From assembly GCA_001972305.1 (NCBI GenBank), contig BDDD01001754.1, positions 16,568 to 80,567 on the forward strand: a stretch of 64,000 nucleotides of DNA, read 5' to 3'. Made by a program: the position numbers and the translations under genes. This DNA comes from Cephalotus follicularis. Taxonomy: Eukaryota; Streptophyta; Magnoliopsida; Oxalidales; Cephalotaceae. The notes below the pieces were generated by a model. It did not search any database. It was not told the DNA's origin and saw nothing but the letters and a program-made list of their open reading frames with translations. Of the stretch, positions 1-12,096 are shown piece by piece (the stretch's first letter is position 1; each line of letters starts with the position of its first letter).

Positions 1-1056
1 ACAACATACGTGCAAGTCTATCCGGTTCACTAATGCCCACAAAGTGATCCTATGACTTGGAACAAGTTTGACATAAGGAATAAGGTAACCAGTCTCACAG
101 CCTCCATGCCAGGCATCCAACCTTTTGTCGGGGCATCACTAGTATAAGTAGGTAATTAAATAAACTACTTCAATTATGTGATAGAATACAAATGATATAG
201 CCATGACAAATTTAGCACACATCATATAGAATAAGATTGTTCTATACATGGTAAGATATAATATGACAACCCATCTAATGGCTTGTCGGGTCACTATATC
301 TAACAAATGTAGCCCAAGAGGCTAAAGTGGCAATAAGGTCCATGACGTGTGAAATGGACAAGTGACTGATTGAATGAACCGAAATGGATAAGTGACCGAC
401 TGTATGGACTGGAATGAATAAGTGATTGATCGAATGGACTGAAAAGTATAAGTGATTGACATAATGGATTTCGTATCAAATGGCGAATGACTGATTGATT
501 GATTGATTGAGTGAATGGTTTAGTGGATCCCAAGCTAGAACCTTCGGGGACTGGCTAATGGGTATTTGAGTGAATGATTGATCGTAGAATGGATTGACCG
601 AATGAATGATTGAATTAATAACCGAATGAATGATCGAATGATTTATTGGACGGTTAAGTGAATGAACGACTGATTAGAAAAGGGAAGTGGTTAACTACTT
701 ATATATGCTGTTATGGGACAGTATATATATTTAGTCAACCACTAGATGTTAACTATTTATATATATATTGGTATGGGATGATATATATATACCTAGTTAG
801 CTTCTAGATTCCTCGCAGAGTGCTAAGTGGATATAAATCGTATTGATATCGTACCATTATTGAATCATACTGATTGTTATGGATCATTATTAAACCGGGA
901 TCTTCAAGAGACTGGGAATGAATGGATTGATATCCAATGGATTGCTAATGAATGGATTGTGATTGGATGGATAGTTATTGAATGAATGAATGGATTGAAC
1001 GGTTACGGATTACACAGTTATGGAAGGGTTATTGTGTGATTACTGGATTAGCTATC
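1..1056. repeat. Degenerate GAATGATTGATCG-type repeat, unclassified element remnant
   Basis: No coding sequence is supportable here. From about 300 to 1050 the DNA is built of degenerate words such as gaatgaatgattgatcg. A block of about 60 bp around 690-755 (tatgggacagtatatatat) is repeated in diverged form at about 748-810. The same kind of sequence, on the same strand, recurs at about 19280-20000, so both are probably pieces of one repeat family. The last five bases (1052-1056, CTATC) are the left target-site duplication of S1. Before that insertion this stretch continued directly into the gypsy pol remnant at 7425. Confidence 0.55.
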
Positions 1057-2140
1057 TGTCACGCCCTGAACCGCGAGAGGGAACCCCCACGATCCGACAC
1101 GTGATATTCATTCCCTTTCAGTCCATTTAGTCATATAATTCATACTCCAAAAAGTGCTACAAATTTAAAACTTTAAACAATCGTATTACAACAGCGAAAT
1201 TAATCAATCCAAATAAAAACTAACTCTTAAAATCTCCCAAAATTTCGGCATGAAGTATTCGTTTATCGGACTAAACTCCCTGTAAAGAAAAACACATTTT
1301 ATATCTTGGGCTCAGCCCTCAACAACCACACTCCTGAAGGAGGAAACATCAGTTTATCACAATATGTGGACCCTTCCATGTCCTTTCCATCAACACACAT
1401 ATCATAAGCACTGCCACATGTCAGCAGGTCGGTAGTTGAATAAACATAACTATAACATCTTTATATTTGTCTCAAATACATAGGGTTCCTTTTCACAATC
1501 CTTATACATAACAAGCCTTATATTTCAATACATTTTAATCATAAACGTGAGGCCCCTTTTATACAACTCTTATATACAACACATATAAGCAAATCCAAAT
1601 ACAAGCAACTCCATATAAAATTGGCTAACAAAATCTGCTATAGAAAACCCGTCCTTCTCAGCTAACCTCACTGCAGTCCATCACCTGTGCCTGAGCCTGA
1701 CCCATTCCGCATACAGGGGAAATGGGTCAGCGACATAATGTCGAGTAGGTATACTATGTTATGCATGCAACAGTATAATAGTGATATGCATGTAACAGTA
1801 TATCAATGTATGTCATGTAGTGCATCAGCATAATGGTGATATGCGTGCAACAGTACAATATGTATGTATGGCATGTCGTGTGCATAAATGACAATTGCGG
1901 ACGGTGTCAGTATACCAACTGTCCCTAAGCAGTGGTATACTGAGCTGGTCCTAATCACATAAAAGGCCATAGGCCTGTAGACACTCCATAAACAATCAGT
2001 CATCATGCGTAGGGCCAAACAATCCATATGTCTGATTACTACTCTGCCCCTCCGGCCCGAGATAGTACTACCACCGACTACCTACCTTTTTGAGGTCGTA
2101 GCCGAGTGGGAAGAGATAACACTGATCACATCATGGCTAA

Positions 2141-2290
2141 GCCGTAAAAACGATCAGAGCCCATAAGTATAGTGGTAAAGCCGTAAAAACGGTCAGAACC
2201 CGTAGTATGTGGTAAAGCCGTAAAAACAGTCAGAACCCGTAGTATGTGGTAAAGCCGTAAAAACGGTCAAAACTCGTAGGCGCTAGTAAC
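2141..2290. repeat. 37-bp tandem repeat in the S1 LTR
   Basis: Four copies of a unit containing gccgtaaaaacggtcag start at about 2141, 2180, 2217 and 2254. The spacing is 39, 37 and 37 bp. The repeat lies in the downstream half of the minus-strand LTR and contains a short self-complementary stretch (ccgtaaaaacgg). Confidence 0.9.
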
Positions 2291-2689
2291 CTCCAGTGAT
2301 GATGTGATCGAACACCCATAATCCTCGCGACGGAAACATAGATTATGAATGGGTTATCTCATAGGTCTCAAACAATAATATATATCATAGTCGTACCTTG
2401 TAATACTCGTAACCCATAACATATATTCATTTAAAGGATAGGGACCATTTCATAAAGGATCTCATGTAATGACCCGAATTTTCATTAAAGATATTAATTA
2501 TGGAAAGATGATTGTTGTTGTGTAATTGGCAAATATTTCAAGGAACCCGTAGTATGACCCTACGCTCGGGGGGGTCGGGGGTTCCGCTCCTCGGTGAGCG
2601 GACGGGGGGTCCCGCTACCCGGATAGTGGGCAGGGGCTCGGGCGCAGCGCCCCCGGAAGAAAACAGAAATTGGTTATTCCTTTGGACTG

Positions 2690-2935
2690 GAAATTCTGGC
2701 TTAAGCGCCGACGGTTCCAGGTAAAGAGTCGACGCTTTGGAGGCAACCGACGACGCTCCAAATGTAAGCTTCGACGCTTTGAGATCAAGTATTGAAGTTG
2801 ACCTGGACAAGACTTAAAGCGGCGACGCTTTGTAGGAAAGCGTCAGCACTTTAGTCGGGATAGAAGTTGGAGAACTCAGGATAAGCCCGTGACCGGCGAC
2901 GCTTAGTGAGAAAGAGTCGACGCTTTGCCCTGTGT
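2690..2935. repeat. Motif array, AGCGGCGACGCTTTG flavour (S2 U3)
   Basis: Irregularly spaced copies of agtcgacgctttg, agcggcgacgctttg and decayed forms (cgacgacgctcc, ttcgacgctttgag) lie about 230-470 bp upstream of the LTR's TATA-like box. The 15-mer agcggcgacgctttg also occurs in the copia C5 LTR near 51537, although S2 is gypsy-like. Confidence 0.8.
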
Positions 2936-3160
2936 CAGGTGCAGAATTCTAGCTTTTTATCCCGTTTCGGAGGATTTAAATGGATTGTAGGACATGTGTC
3001 AAGCAAGGAATGAAAGACTTATAATATTTTGCTAGAAAAGGACAGGTGGCATCAGCTGGATGGAAGGAATTCCATCACATGGGCAACTAGGAGGCAAACT
3101 CACATGGGTGAGGTCATGGATGACACCATGCAAGCTTGGCCTCCAAGTTTCCCTTTTTCT

Positions 3161-3170
3161 TTATATATGT
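3161..3170 (+). promoter_or_regulatory. TATA-like box of S2 LTR
   Basis: The sequence ttatatatgt lies downstream of the motif array and upstream of a purine-rich leader. This is the arrangement expected for an LTR promoter. The call is positional inference only. Confidence 0.45.
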
Positions 3171-5331
3171 GTGCATTCTTAGCTGAACAAAGGTTAGTTT
3201 TCTGCTGAGTTTGGAGAGGAGATTTCGTGGGGGAGCAAGAGAGAAGGAGATCAAGTGAGGTAAGGAAATTCTATACCCATTTATGTCAAAGTTTCCTCTG
3301 TTTTACTTCCAAATTATGCAGCAGATGTTTTTATTCATATCTTGCTCATTTCTTGATGAACTTTCTAATGGTTTAATGTTTTGAAAACCTTAAGATGTCT
3401 ACTTTAACTGTTATGTTTTATGCATCTCAAAATTCTATTGAATTCTTGATGAAAAGCCTCGTTTGATTCTATTGCTTAGGTCCTGTTTTCAAAAGGAAAC
3501 TGCAACTTTAAAAATTCATTGCAGCTTCGTTTCTCAATGGACTTTTATGATTTTTATCTCTATGAATTCATTGAGATGTATACTTTAACTCTTATGTTTT
3601 AAGTTTTCCATGAAAGAGTTTATTTCTATATGAAATATTTATTTTAGTAAAGTTATACAAAACTATTTTATAATGGTTTTTGAGTTAATTACTCAAAGTG
3701 ATGAGAAATGTTTTATGAATTGGGAAAGGAAATGAAATGAAGGTTTCTATATGGAAAACCGGTTTTAGAAAGGTTTTGCAATGAAGTTTTATGAATGCTT
3801 TGAGCTGATCACTCAAGGTATTAAGGAAGATTTTATGAATGCATTTGAGTTAACTATTCAAATGAAGAGAAATGTTTTATGAATACATTTGAGTTAATTA
3901 CTCAAATGAAGAGAAATGTGTTATGCATGATTTGAGCTGGTCACTCAAAGTATAAGAAATGTTTTATGAAATGAATGAACAACTACTGGATTGCGATCCA
4001 GTGAGGATTAATCTCGTAAAGATTAATGAATGAACCAAGGGAAAGAATTCGAGATGGATTAATGTTAATGGAGCGTAAAGTGCTCGCGGACATGCATGTG
4101 ATGTAAGGATAGTAATCGGGGAGTGCACAATACCCCGGTGAAGCGGTGTGAAAGGGTTCATTAGAGGTTCACTACCATTAAGTTTTATGAAATGTTCCGT
4201 TTCATGAGATATGAACAGAAAAAGGGTTTTAAAGATGTTTTATTTATGAATGTGAAGAAAATGATTTTACTGATGTTTTCAAGTATGGCTGTGATACAAG
4301 CCAAAAGAAAGTATGATTGGAAAACGTTTTTGATTGTTTTCAAGTATGTCGGTGTTATACACCAGAAAATGCATGATTTTAGAAATGTTCCGATTTTATG
4401 AAAGTTATCAAAAAAGTGTATTTTGATAGTGAAACGTTCTGGTTTTTTAAAACTAGAAGATGATTTTCAAAGATATTTTGAAATGTATGATGTTGAAACG
4501 TTTTGATATAAATTATCAAAAATAACGGATTTCGATAACGTTTTATGACTATGATTCTTACTGGGCTCTTTAAAGCTCACTCCTTTCAATGTCTTATTTT
4601 CTAACAAATCTTCCGGGAAACGTTGAACGTGAAGTTGCGAGCTTTAGTGGAAGTTCCTAAAAGAAGTGTAAGGAAAGGAAGTATGTTATGCTATGATGTT
4701 TAGTACATCTGTTTTTAATATAGTGAGTTCATGTTTTCCGCTGTGTAATGTTTTATGATAAACGATGTATAGACGTTAAAGTAAGGAAATGAATGCTATA
4801 GGTTATGATGTTTTTATGTAAGATGATGATATCAAGAGTTATTGAACATACTTAAAAGTATGAGAAGTTAATGGTAATGGTGAGTATATGATTGTTTTAT
4901 GATGTAATAAGTTTATGTTTTTTTGCTGTGAAAGGTTACATGTTAAGTGATGTACAAATGCAAAGGTATTAAAAATGATCATGATAATGAGAATATGACA
5001 TTTTGAAATTGGTGTTCAAAGATGTAAGCATATGTGATCCTGTGAAATGATAAGCATATTGAATATGATATGAAATGGATCGTTAAATGATTAAACGATT
5101 TGATGGTTAATGGTTCACACACACATAACGCACCGACTCCTCGAGGCTCGCTTTGAGCTATTAGCGAACTCGGGTCGGGGGCGTTACATAGGATCCACAT
5201 CTGTCAAATCATATAAAGATCATTTCATAATCATAAGTCATTTTTCATATCCAATGGCCATTTCGTGTTCATAATCCGTTTTGTAATCAATTTTTCATAT
5301 ATCATTTGGTTGGTCCCTATCGAAGTTATAA

Positions 5332-5492
5332 TGAATGGAAAGGGAGTCCAAATGGGAGTATCCGCGCCCAGATATCCCAATGGAAGTACCTGACCATTTT
5401 GAAATCCATAAAACAATGGAGAGGACGTCCAAATAAGATATCCGCGTCTCGATATCCTAATGGAACTATCGTGACCATTTTGAAAACCATTT
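5332..5492. repeat. Two-copy tandem repeat, about 81 bp (S1 LTR)
   Basis: Two adjacent diverged copies share aatggaaaggg/aatggagagga, tatccgcg, gatatccyaatggaa and tgaccattttgaaa. They start near 5332 and 5413. No gene is present. Confidence 0.8.
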
Positions 5493-5689
5493 AGAAACCA
5501 TTTGCGTAAAACTCTTTTATTGAGAACTTTCCTTAAAACTTCACTTGAACATCGATTTAGAAATCAAATGTGACACAGAAGGATTCCATAGGTTACAAAG
5601 CCTTAGGGAGGCTTTCTATGGAATTCATTTGAAGATAAAACCATTTTGGATGGAAAACCATGTAAAACGGTGTGTTTGTGCTAAACAGG

Positions 5690-5995
5690 GCACTAAGCGT
5701 TGATGATTAACCCCGGGCGTCAACAGTTTTAAAAAGCACAATTATAAAGCGTCAACGGTTTGTTTTAAAGCATAAGGCGTCAACTGTTTGGTTTAACTCA
5801 TAAAAGCGTCGACAGTTTTAGAAAGCATAAGTATAAAACATCGACTACTCATTTTAAGACATGAAAGCGTCGACGAGTTTGGTTTAACTCATAAAAGCGT
5901 CGACAGTTTTAGAAAGCATAAGTATAAAACATCGACTACTCAGTTTAAGACATGAAAGCGTCGACGGGTTTGGTTTTGAAAGCATAAAGCGTCGA
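5690..5995. repeat. Motif array, GCGTCGACAGTTT flavour, with 91-bp tandem copies (S1 LTR)
   Basis: About ten copies of gcgtcgacagttt, gcgtcaacggttt, catcgactactc and gcgtcgacgagttt are present. Part of the array is a tandem duplication: taaaagcgtc starts at 5801 and again at 5892, a period of 91 bp. Variants differ mainly at the CpG positions. Confidence 0.85.
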
Positions 5996-6191
5996 CGGTT
6001 TTGATAGAAAATGTAGTTTGTGAAAGAGTTCGTAAATCAATGGAACTTTGTCCAAAACAGTTCAAAGCCCTTTTAAGATTCATCCCATAGCCCGTGAATT
6101 AAGAGAAGGCAAGAACTCATCTCCTCTAAATTCAATATCGAACCCTTATATCATATGCCATATGCAATATACATATCCATCCGTATACTCG

Positions 6192-6217
<26 letters not shown>
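6192..6217. repeat. (TA)n microsatellite
   Basis: An uninterrupted TA dinucleotide run of about 26 bp within the S1 LTR, of the kind expected to vary in length between individuals. Confidence 0.95.
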
Positions 6218-6223
<6 letters not shown>

Positions 6224-7424
6224 CAATCATGCATCCATACAAGTACAATTCGTACACATATCAATCCAAATAATCATTTAGAATGCATGAATGCAATGTA
6301 AGCAATAGTATAACCTACCTCGTAGCAACTGAGCTCATAAAGCTCGGAAATCCTCTATCCTTGATCGTTTCATTTATCCTTGATCGTTTCCTTTATCCTG
6401 CATGCACAACACATTTCCGTTACACTCTATGCAGGGAAACCAAGCACATCCGTCATCGGAGCTTCGACCAGTTTTCGGCCAACTCATTTAGCTCCGGCGA
6501 AACCCAAAAACAGGTTCCACATTGGACGATATGTTCAAAACCATCGGAGGCTCACCGTGACTCGCCGTGAAACGCGCTGTCACGGCCGGCCAGTGAGTTC
6601 AACTCACTGAGTTGACTCGCCGGTCAACCACAACTCCGGCTACCACCATAAAACGAATCACAATCATCAACTCTACACATTCTTGCCCTTAACTCGCCGA
6701 GACTCGGCGCTAAACGCATGGTCCAAGGCGACAGCGAGTTGGCTTCACTAAGTCAACTCATCAGTTTGAATCCGGCCGTTTCTGGCCGAATGGTGCCTCA
6801 ACAGTGGTCAAAACAGGTAGAGCTAGCCTTCTAGATGAAGACCAGCACCATCCGCGACGCTAGCCAGCGGCGAAACGCACGGCAGAGGCAAAAAAGTCAG
6901 GGAAAGAGAAGGGAAAAAGAAGGAAAAAGAGGAAGAGGAAGGAGGAGTTACCGTCCGGTGGAGGTCCTGGGCTGACCGCCGTGCTCTCCCGGTCAGGTGG
7001 CTGGCTCCGGCATCGTCTTCGGCGCCCTCTCTCCCTTTCTCTCCCGCTGTCTCTCCCTCTCTCTAATGCGTCTGGTTCTTTCTTTGCATGGGCGCCTTAT
7101 GCGCCCGTGTCTCACACTTGTTCCTTTAATTTTGCCTCTTCTTTAGTATTTACCTGCAAAAATACTAAGGCCTGGTTCCCGTTTAATCCAAAATTTGTGA
7201 TATTAATTATCCGAACGGGTATCAAAATAATCGCAATAAAAATGCGAACATAGGGCCTTATTGTCGATCATTAAAAATGAGCTTTATTAGTCATTTTGGG
7301 CCTTATGATTTGCGGCTCCAATACGCGATGCTTTTTATCGATTCGGGCTCCATCGGCTCAATACGGCCATACACTGTGTCAATATTAAAATAATTATTTA
7401 TAAAATTTCGAACGTTACACTATC

Positions 7425-8975
7425 TGCACGTTGTACGTACGTGGATTATGACAGGACGGTGTGACCTTCAATGTGCCAGAGCAGTCTCCGTTCCAGTCTT
7501 GGAACGCTAATCGAACCAAATGATATCTACTATGAAGACTCATAGACTCTTAAGGCAAAGTTGTAATACTTGCCTAGCGCATGTTATGGACAGTAGCAGA
7601 TAAGTACTGAAATGAGAGGATGTTCCGATGATTAGTGAATACCCGAACGTGCTCTAGAAGAACTAACGTCTCTACCTTCTGATAGAGATGTAGATTTTTC
7701 TACAGACTTGATACCGGAACAACACCTATATCGAATGGCTCCCCCTGAATTGAAGGAATTAAATGTGCAATTGCTGGAGTTACTCAATATAGGTTTCATC
7801 CGACCGAGTGTTCTCCATGTGAAGCACCGGTCTTGTTGTTAAAAAGAAGGATGGGTCATTGCGAAGGGACACCGATTATCGACAGCTCAATAAAGTGACT
7901 TTAAGAATAAATATTCGCTGTCGCATATCGATGAGTTATTTGATCGACTGAGAGGATCAACGGTGTTCTCTAAGCTGGGTCTAAAATCTGGATTTCATCA
8001 GCTCAGAGTCCGAAAGGAAAATATTCTGAAGACAATTTTTAGATCACAGTATGGACACTATGAATTTGTGGTTATGCCGTTTGGGGAGAGCAATGCCCCT
8101 GCTACATTTATGAGCTTGATGAATCGAGTGTTCAGTCTATATCTTGATCGCTTTATTGTAGTCTGCATTGATGATATTCTTGTGTACTCTAAAGTAATGG
8201 AAGAACATGGAGAATACATGCACTTGGTATTGCAAACTCTCAGAAATCATCAGTCATATGCCAAGTTCAGCAAATGTGAATTTTGGTTGTCAGAGGTAGC
8301 TTTTTTGGGTCATATCATATTCAGTGCCGGATTGGCAGTGGGTCCTTCAAAAAATTGAGACAATTAAAGACTGGAAATGACCAATGAATGTGATGAAAGT
8401 CCGAAACTTCTTAGGCTTGGCAGGATACTATCGTCGTTTTGTTGAAGGATTCTCACGTATGGCTACTCCTCTGACCCGATTGACGCAGAAGAATATAGTG
8501 TTTGAATGGAATGAACAGTGTGAATGGAGCTTCTAGGAGCTCAACCATCGTTTGACTTCTGTGCCAATTTTGGCTTCACCAAAATATAGTGAAGGTTTTA
8601 CTATACATAAGGATGCATCAGACAGTGTCTTGGGAAGTGTCTAGATGCAGAATGGAAAAGTGATCGCTTACGCCTCAAGGAAATTAAAGCCCCATGAAGG
8701 AAGTTAACCAACCCACAACCTGGTGTTGGCAAAAATAGTTATACTTTGCAGAAATGAAGGCACTACCTATATGGTGCAAGTTTGAGGTGTATGCCGATCA
8801 CAAAAGCTTGAAGTACCTGTTTTCACAGAAAGTTTTGAACATGAGACAGAGAAGATGGATGGAATTGCTCAATGACTACAATTGTATGATCCAATACCAT
8901 CTGAGCAAAGCTAATGTTATGGCAGATGCATTAAGTCGCCAATTAACGTGCTTAACGGTTTCTTATGTACAGGTA
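7425..8975 (+). pseudogene. G1: Ty3/gypsy pol remnant (protease end, RT, RNase H)
   Basis: This is a decayed chromovirus-type gypsy polyprotein. About 7440-7740 holds the protease-RT linker (LPSDRDVDFS, then MAPPELKEL). RT runs to about 8360 and RNase H to about 8940. The longest open piece (7963-8358) has [19 protein letters not shown] and the active-site box CIDD at 8164-8175, followed by the [15 protein letters not shown] thumb. The first catalytic aspartate of the IDLRSGYHQ box is lost (LGLKSGFHQ). Many stops and frameshifts follow (near 7843, 8358, 8536, 8643, 8707). RNase H motifs [10 protein letters not shown] and ADALSR are visible at 8754-8940. Integrase is absent because T1 begins there. 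It cannot encode active enzyme. Confidence 0.9.
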
Positions 8976-8989
8976 CGTTCAAATGTTAT

Positions 8990-9567
8990 TGGAAACTCAA
9001 TGTACGAATGTGATGTGGGGAATTATCTACTTAAAGCATGGCGCCACGTGCCCTTAGGAGAAGACGCCAGATGTCTTCTTAAGGCCTGGGCATGTGGCCA
9101 GGCATTATAAGTTCAAACCATTAGTGCGCCACTATCCCCGGGCGTTGCCAGCCCACAACAGAGGGCACATACGTACACGACACCACGTCCTAAAGGGAAA
9201 GAGCACCAAATTCGGCGGAGATAAGGGGAAATGCCCGGGATCCTCGGGTATTTTCCTTAGGGACAACCGTCAACTCTGAATTCCATGCTCTACAGTTACA
9301 TCCAAGGCCCATAAATACTAAAACCAATGACTTTATACAGGTCAGCCATTTTTACTCTCAAAAGAACCTTATTTTTTCTGTGCAGTGCCTAACTTGACCA
9401 TCGGAGTGTCCCCGGGAGAACAACCTCGTGGACCTTCAACCTTTTTGCTATATCTGTGCAGGCATACTTAACGAAATCATCTTCTCGGACATAGATTCAA
9501 GCGTTTCCATTAAAAAAATCAAAGCCCTTCACGTAGGGTATTGTTGAAGGAATGTTTTCTACATTAA
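8990..9567 (+). mobile_element. T1: probable 5' LTR of a Tat-type gypsy element
   Basis: A stretch of about 0.58 kb separates the end of G1 from a Tat-type primer site. It contains a TATA-like ccataaatactaaa at 9309 and ends near ttctacattaaca. The left boundary was not fixed: several TGT starts between 8980 and 9015 are possible and no second LTR exists in the window for comparison. There is no coding potential; short open frames here lack family motifs. Confidence 0.6.
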
Positions 9568-9592
9568 CAGTTGGCGTCTTCTGTGGGAAACG
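9568..9592 (+). promoter_or_regulatory. T1 primer binding site region
   Basis: The sequence gttggcgtcttctgtggga matches, with a few changes, the TTTGGCGCCGTCTGTGGGA signature that follows the 5' LTR in Tat/Retand-type gypsy elements. It fixes the plus orientation of T1. Confidence 0.65.
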
Positions 9593-11067
9593 CAGCAAAA
9601 ATCCATCAAGAATCGTGACTCCGAGAAAGAACATCAACAACCAGTTTGGAGCCACCAGCAGCCGACAACAGGAGATCCCACCTCCTCCTCTTGAAGCTGG
9701 TCAAATTGTGGCTCCGGAACAAGCTCCCGTCATTGGGGAGCAACTAAATCAGCTCCTCTAGGGAATGGAGTGCCTCACAAACTTATTGGTAACCAATCTA
9801 GCCAACCAGGGCTAGACTGGACCTACCTGAACAAACGACCGAGGACAAAGTGGTCTTGACAGGCCAATGGTGGAGATTGGACACCCCAAAGGTGCCAGGC
9901 GAAACCCGCTGAGGGGAGAGAGACTCCCCCCAAGGCGGTCAGGGGAGAATATTCCCCTGGGGAGGAGACCTGAGATCAATGCATCTCAGAGGGTAGAGTC
10001 CTCAACTGCCCAGGATTAGCCCAACGATCCTAGAAGAGTGCATCCTGAGCACCAGGCCATGGATGTGGATCCCCAAGGAGAAGACAGGGGGGTAGAGGAT
10101 GCACGAGCTCGATCCAATGCCCCACGCAGAACAGGAACGGTCTAGGGAAGCAGGGTAGACTGCACGACCACACTGGCCAGGGAGTCACAAGTCTCTAGCA
10201 GGGCCAGGAACATTGAGGATATGGAGCAATCAATGAATAGAAGGCTTGCTGAGATGGAGAGAAGGTTCCGAGGAGCGGAACAGAAGAGGGGACGTCTGTC
10301 AAAGGTACACAACATTAGTGCCCACCCCTTCACATCCGAGATCATGGCGGAGCGCATTCCCAGCGGATTCTGGCTCCTGAGTCTCGACAAATATGATGGG
10401 TCATGGATCCCATCCAACATATGTGCACCTACATTCAAACCATGTTGGGACACTAAGCCTCGAAGGATTCCTGGTAACATTGACTGGTGCAACCCTGTTA
10501 TGGTATTTCACCCTGGCTAAGAGTTCGGTGGAGAATTTCGATCAGTTTACGAAACTGTTCGTAACCAAGTTCCTCAACAGCACTACGCAGATAAGGAACT
10601 CTACCCATTTGATTAATGTGGTGTAGGGAAGAGACGAATCACTGAGGGACTACCTCACCAGGTTCAACAGGGAGTCTCTCACAGTGAAAGACCTGGAGCC
10701 GTCCTTTGCCATGGCAGAATTGAATAGTGGGCTGAGGAGCAACTCATCCTTCACTTTCTCCCTTTTGAAGAAACCCACGGTGGATATGGCAGACCTGCTG
10801 AGGAGGGCAGAGAAGTATGTTAATACCGAGGAGGAGATGGCAGCCAAGAAACAAAAAACACCCTGGTCAAACCATCAGGCGGAGAAAGGGGAGCATTCAT
10901 GAAATGCTCCCGGGAAGAAAGAGAAGAGGAAGGAGAGGTCTGAGCTATCCAAAGAATACCTCAGGCACAAACTCTCCAGGAGAGAGGACTCACCCAGGGG
11001 AGGGGCACCGATCCCGGCGTACAATAACTTTGCCCCCCTCCTGGACACACGCACCAGGATACTTGCG
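9593..11067 (+). pseudogene. T1: Tat-type gag remnant
   Basis: This region encoded the capsid part of a Tat-type Gag but is now in several frames. A proline-rich N-terminal stretch is at 9600-9761. The core starts about 10221 (MNRRLAEMERRFRG, then PFTSEIM and FWLLSLDKYDGS). It shifts frame near 10393-10450 and continues as TGATLLWYFTLAKSSVENFD and FTKLFVTKF at 10480-10600. A stop near 10624 is followed by ESLRDYLTRFNRE and ADLLRRAEKYVNTEEEM at 10640-10850. Its neighbour downstream is the protease frame of the same element. The region 9770-10200 between the two open pieces is purine-rich and G+C-richer than the copia DNA around it, with no intact frame. Confidence 0.85.
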
Positions 11068-12096
11068 GTGAAGAAGGACATGGTCCCCATCCAATGGCCT
11101 GCACCATTGAGGTCCCCAGCAGAGAAGAGGGACACAGAGAAATACTGCCGGTATCATCATGACCACGGGCATGCTACCGAGGAGTGCAGGCAATTGAAGA
11201 ATCAGATTGAGGACCTAATTCAGAAGGGGCACCTGCGCAAGTATGTGGACAGAGAGGCTTCCCAGGTAAGAAGAGAGCAAAAGAGAGAAGAGGCTCCTCG
11301 AAAACAGGAGGAGCAACAGCAACAGCTGCCCAAGGGATTTATTCACACCATCTCTGGGGGGGTCGCGTTTGATGGAGACCATAAGAATGCCAGAAAAGCC
11401 TATAGGAGGCAATCCCTCGCTGTGCAACAAATTCAGCACAGCAAAAGGCTGAGAACAGGAGGAGATGAGGAGGTGATATCCTTCTTGGAGGCAGACTATA
11501 AGGGAGTACGTCTCCCCCATGATGATCCAGTGGTGGTAACCCTTCAAGTGGCACTTTTCACTATGAAGAGGATTCTCATTGATAGCGGGAGCTTGGCCGA
11601 TATCCTGTACAAACACGCATTTGATCAGCTGAGGATACCGACCGACCAGCTAAAGCTCGTGAAGACCCCACTGGTTGGATTTGCAGGGGAGATGGTACAT
11701 CCTATGGGATCCATCGACCTGTCGGTGGTTGCAGGCATGACCCCACGCCAGACCCAGGTGGAGATGACGTTCCTGGTAGTGGACACACCAAGCCCTTACA
11801 ATGCCATAATAGGGCGACCAGGTCTGAACTTAATGGAGGCGATAGTGTCCACGAGACACTTATTGATGAAGTTCCCTACGAGGTTTAGCGTGGGGGAAGC
11901 AAGAGGAGATAAACAGGTGGCGAGGCAGTGCTACAAGACTGCGATTATGGATAAAGGGAAGAAAAAGGTACTTCCTATTGCAAATGTGGAGCTCAGAGGA
12001 GATGTGGAACCTGAGCGTCCACAGCCTGTTGAGGACGTGATCCAAATACCCCTGGAAGAGGGCAACACTGAAAGAGTGTTCCAAGTTGGCTCATAG
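11068..12096 (+). pseudogene. T1: gag C-terminus and aspartic protease, open for 342 codons
   Basis: This is the longest undisturbed T1 frame. Residues 26-60 hold the histidine/cysteine motif CRYHHDHGHATEECRQLK followed by LIQKGHLRKYV, typical of the Gag-protease junction in Tat elements. FIHTISGG is at 91-98. The protease active site is at 170-181 (LIDSGSLADIL; the family usually has D-N/S-G-S-S-A). The flap-side IIGRPGLN box is at 247-254, followed by the STRHLLMKFPT block. The enzyme would cleave the element's polyprotein. The upstream methionine is not a real start because the frame is a continuation of Gag. An in-frame TAG ends it, and the next segment is still in the same frame. Confidence 0.85.

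Larger units (their letters stand above)
2465..5188 (+). mobile_element. S2: solo LTR nested in S1
   Basis: It begins TGTAATGACCCG and ends GGGGGCGTTACA, a matching pair of LTR termini 2724 bp apart with no internal domain. The U3 part (about 2700-2935) carries GTCGAC-type motifs. A TATA-like ttatatatgt follows at 3161, then a purine-rich leader with aggtaag-type donor-like sequence near 3258, as in gypsy LTRs. AGGATC occurs at 2456-2461 and again at 5190-5195, a few bases outside each end. It may be a blurred target duplication but does not abut the termini exactly. The interval 3600-4560 is A/T-rich with repeated 'gagttaactactcaaatgaag' type words and no real gene. Confidence 0.8.
1057..7419 (-). 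mobile_element. S1: solo LTR of a Ty3/gypsy element, interrupted by S2
   Basis: On the minus strand this reads TGTAACGTTCG at 7419 and ends GGGCGTGACA at 1057. It is flanked on both sides by CTATC (1052-1056 and 7420-7424), a perfect 5-bp target duplication. No primer site, gag or pol lies inside, so it is a solo LTR, about 3.64 kb long once S2 is subtracted. Its first 1 kb (minus strand) aligns with the start of the G2 3' LTR at 21476: both share the AATAATTATT start, a Y-rich then GC-rich leader (7100 down to 6420) and a splice-donor-like AGGTAGG. Its second half differs from G2 and carries a GTCGAC array and 37-bp tandem repeats. It was inserted between 1-1056 and G1. Confidence 0.88.

Noticed and set aside
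300..533. 77-codon minus-strand frame
   Set aside because: It translates the degenerate gaatgattgatcg repeat and has no protein features.
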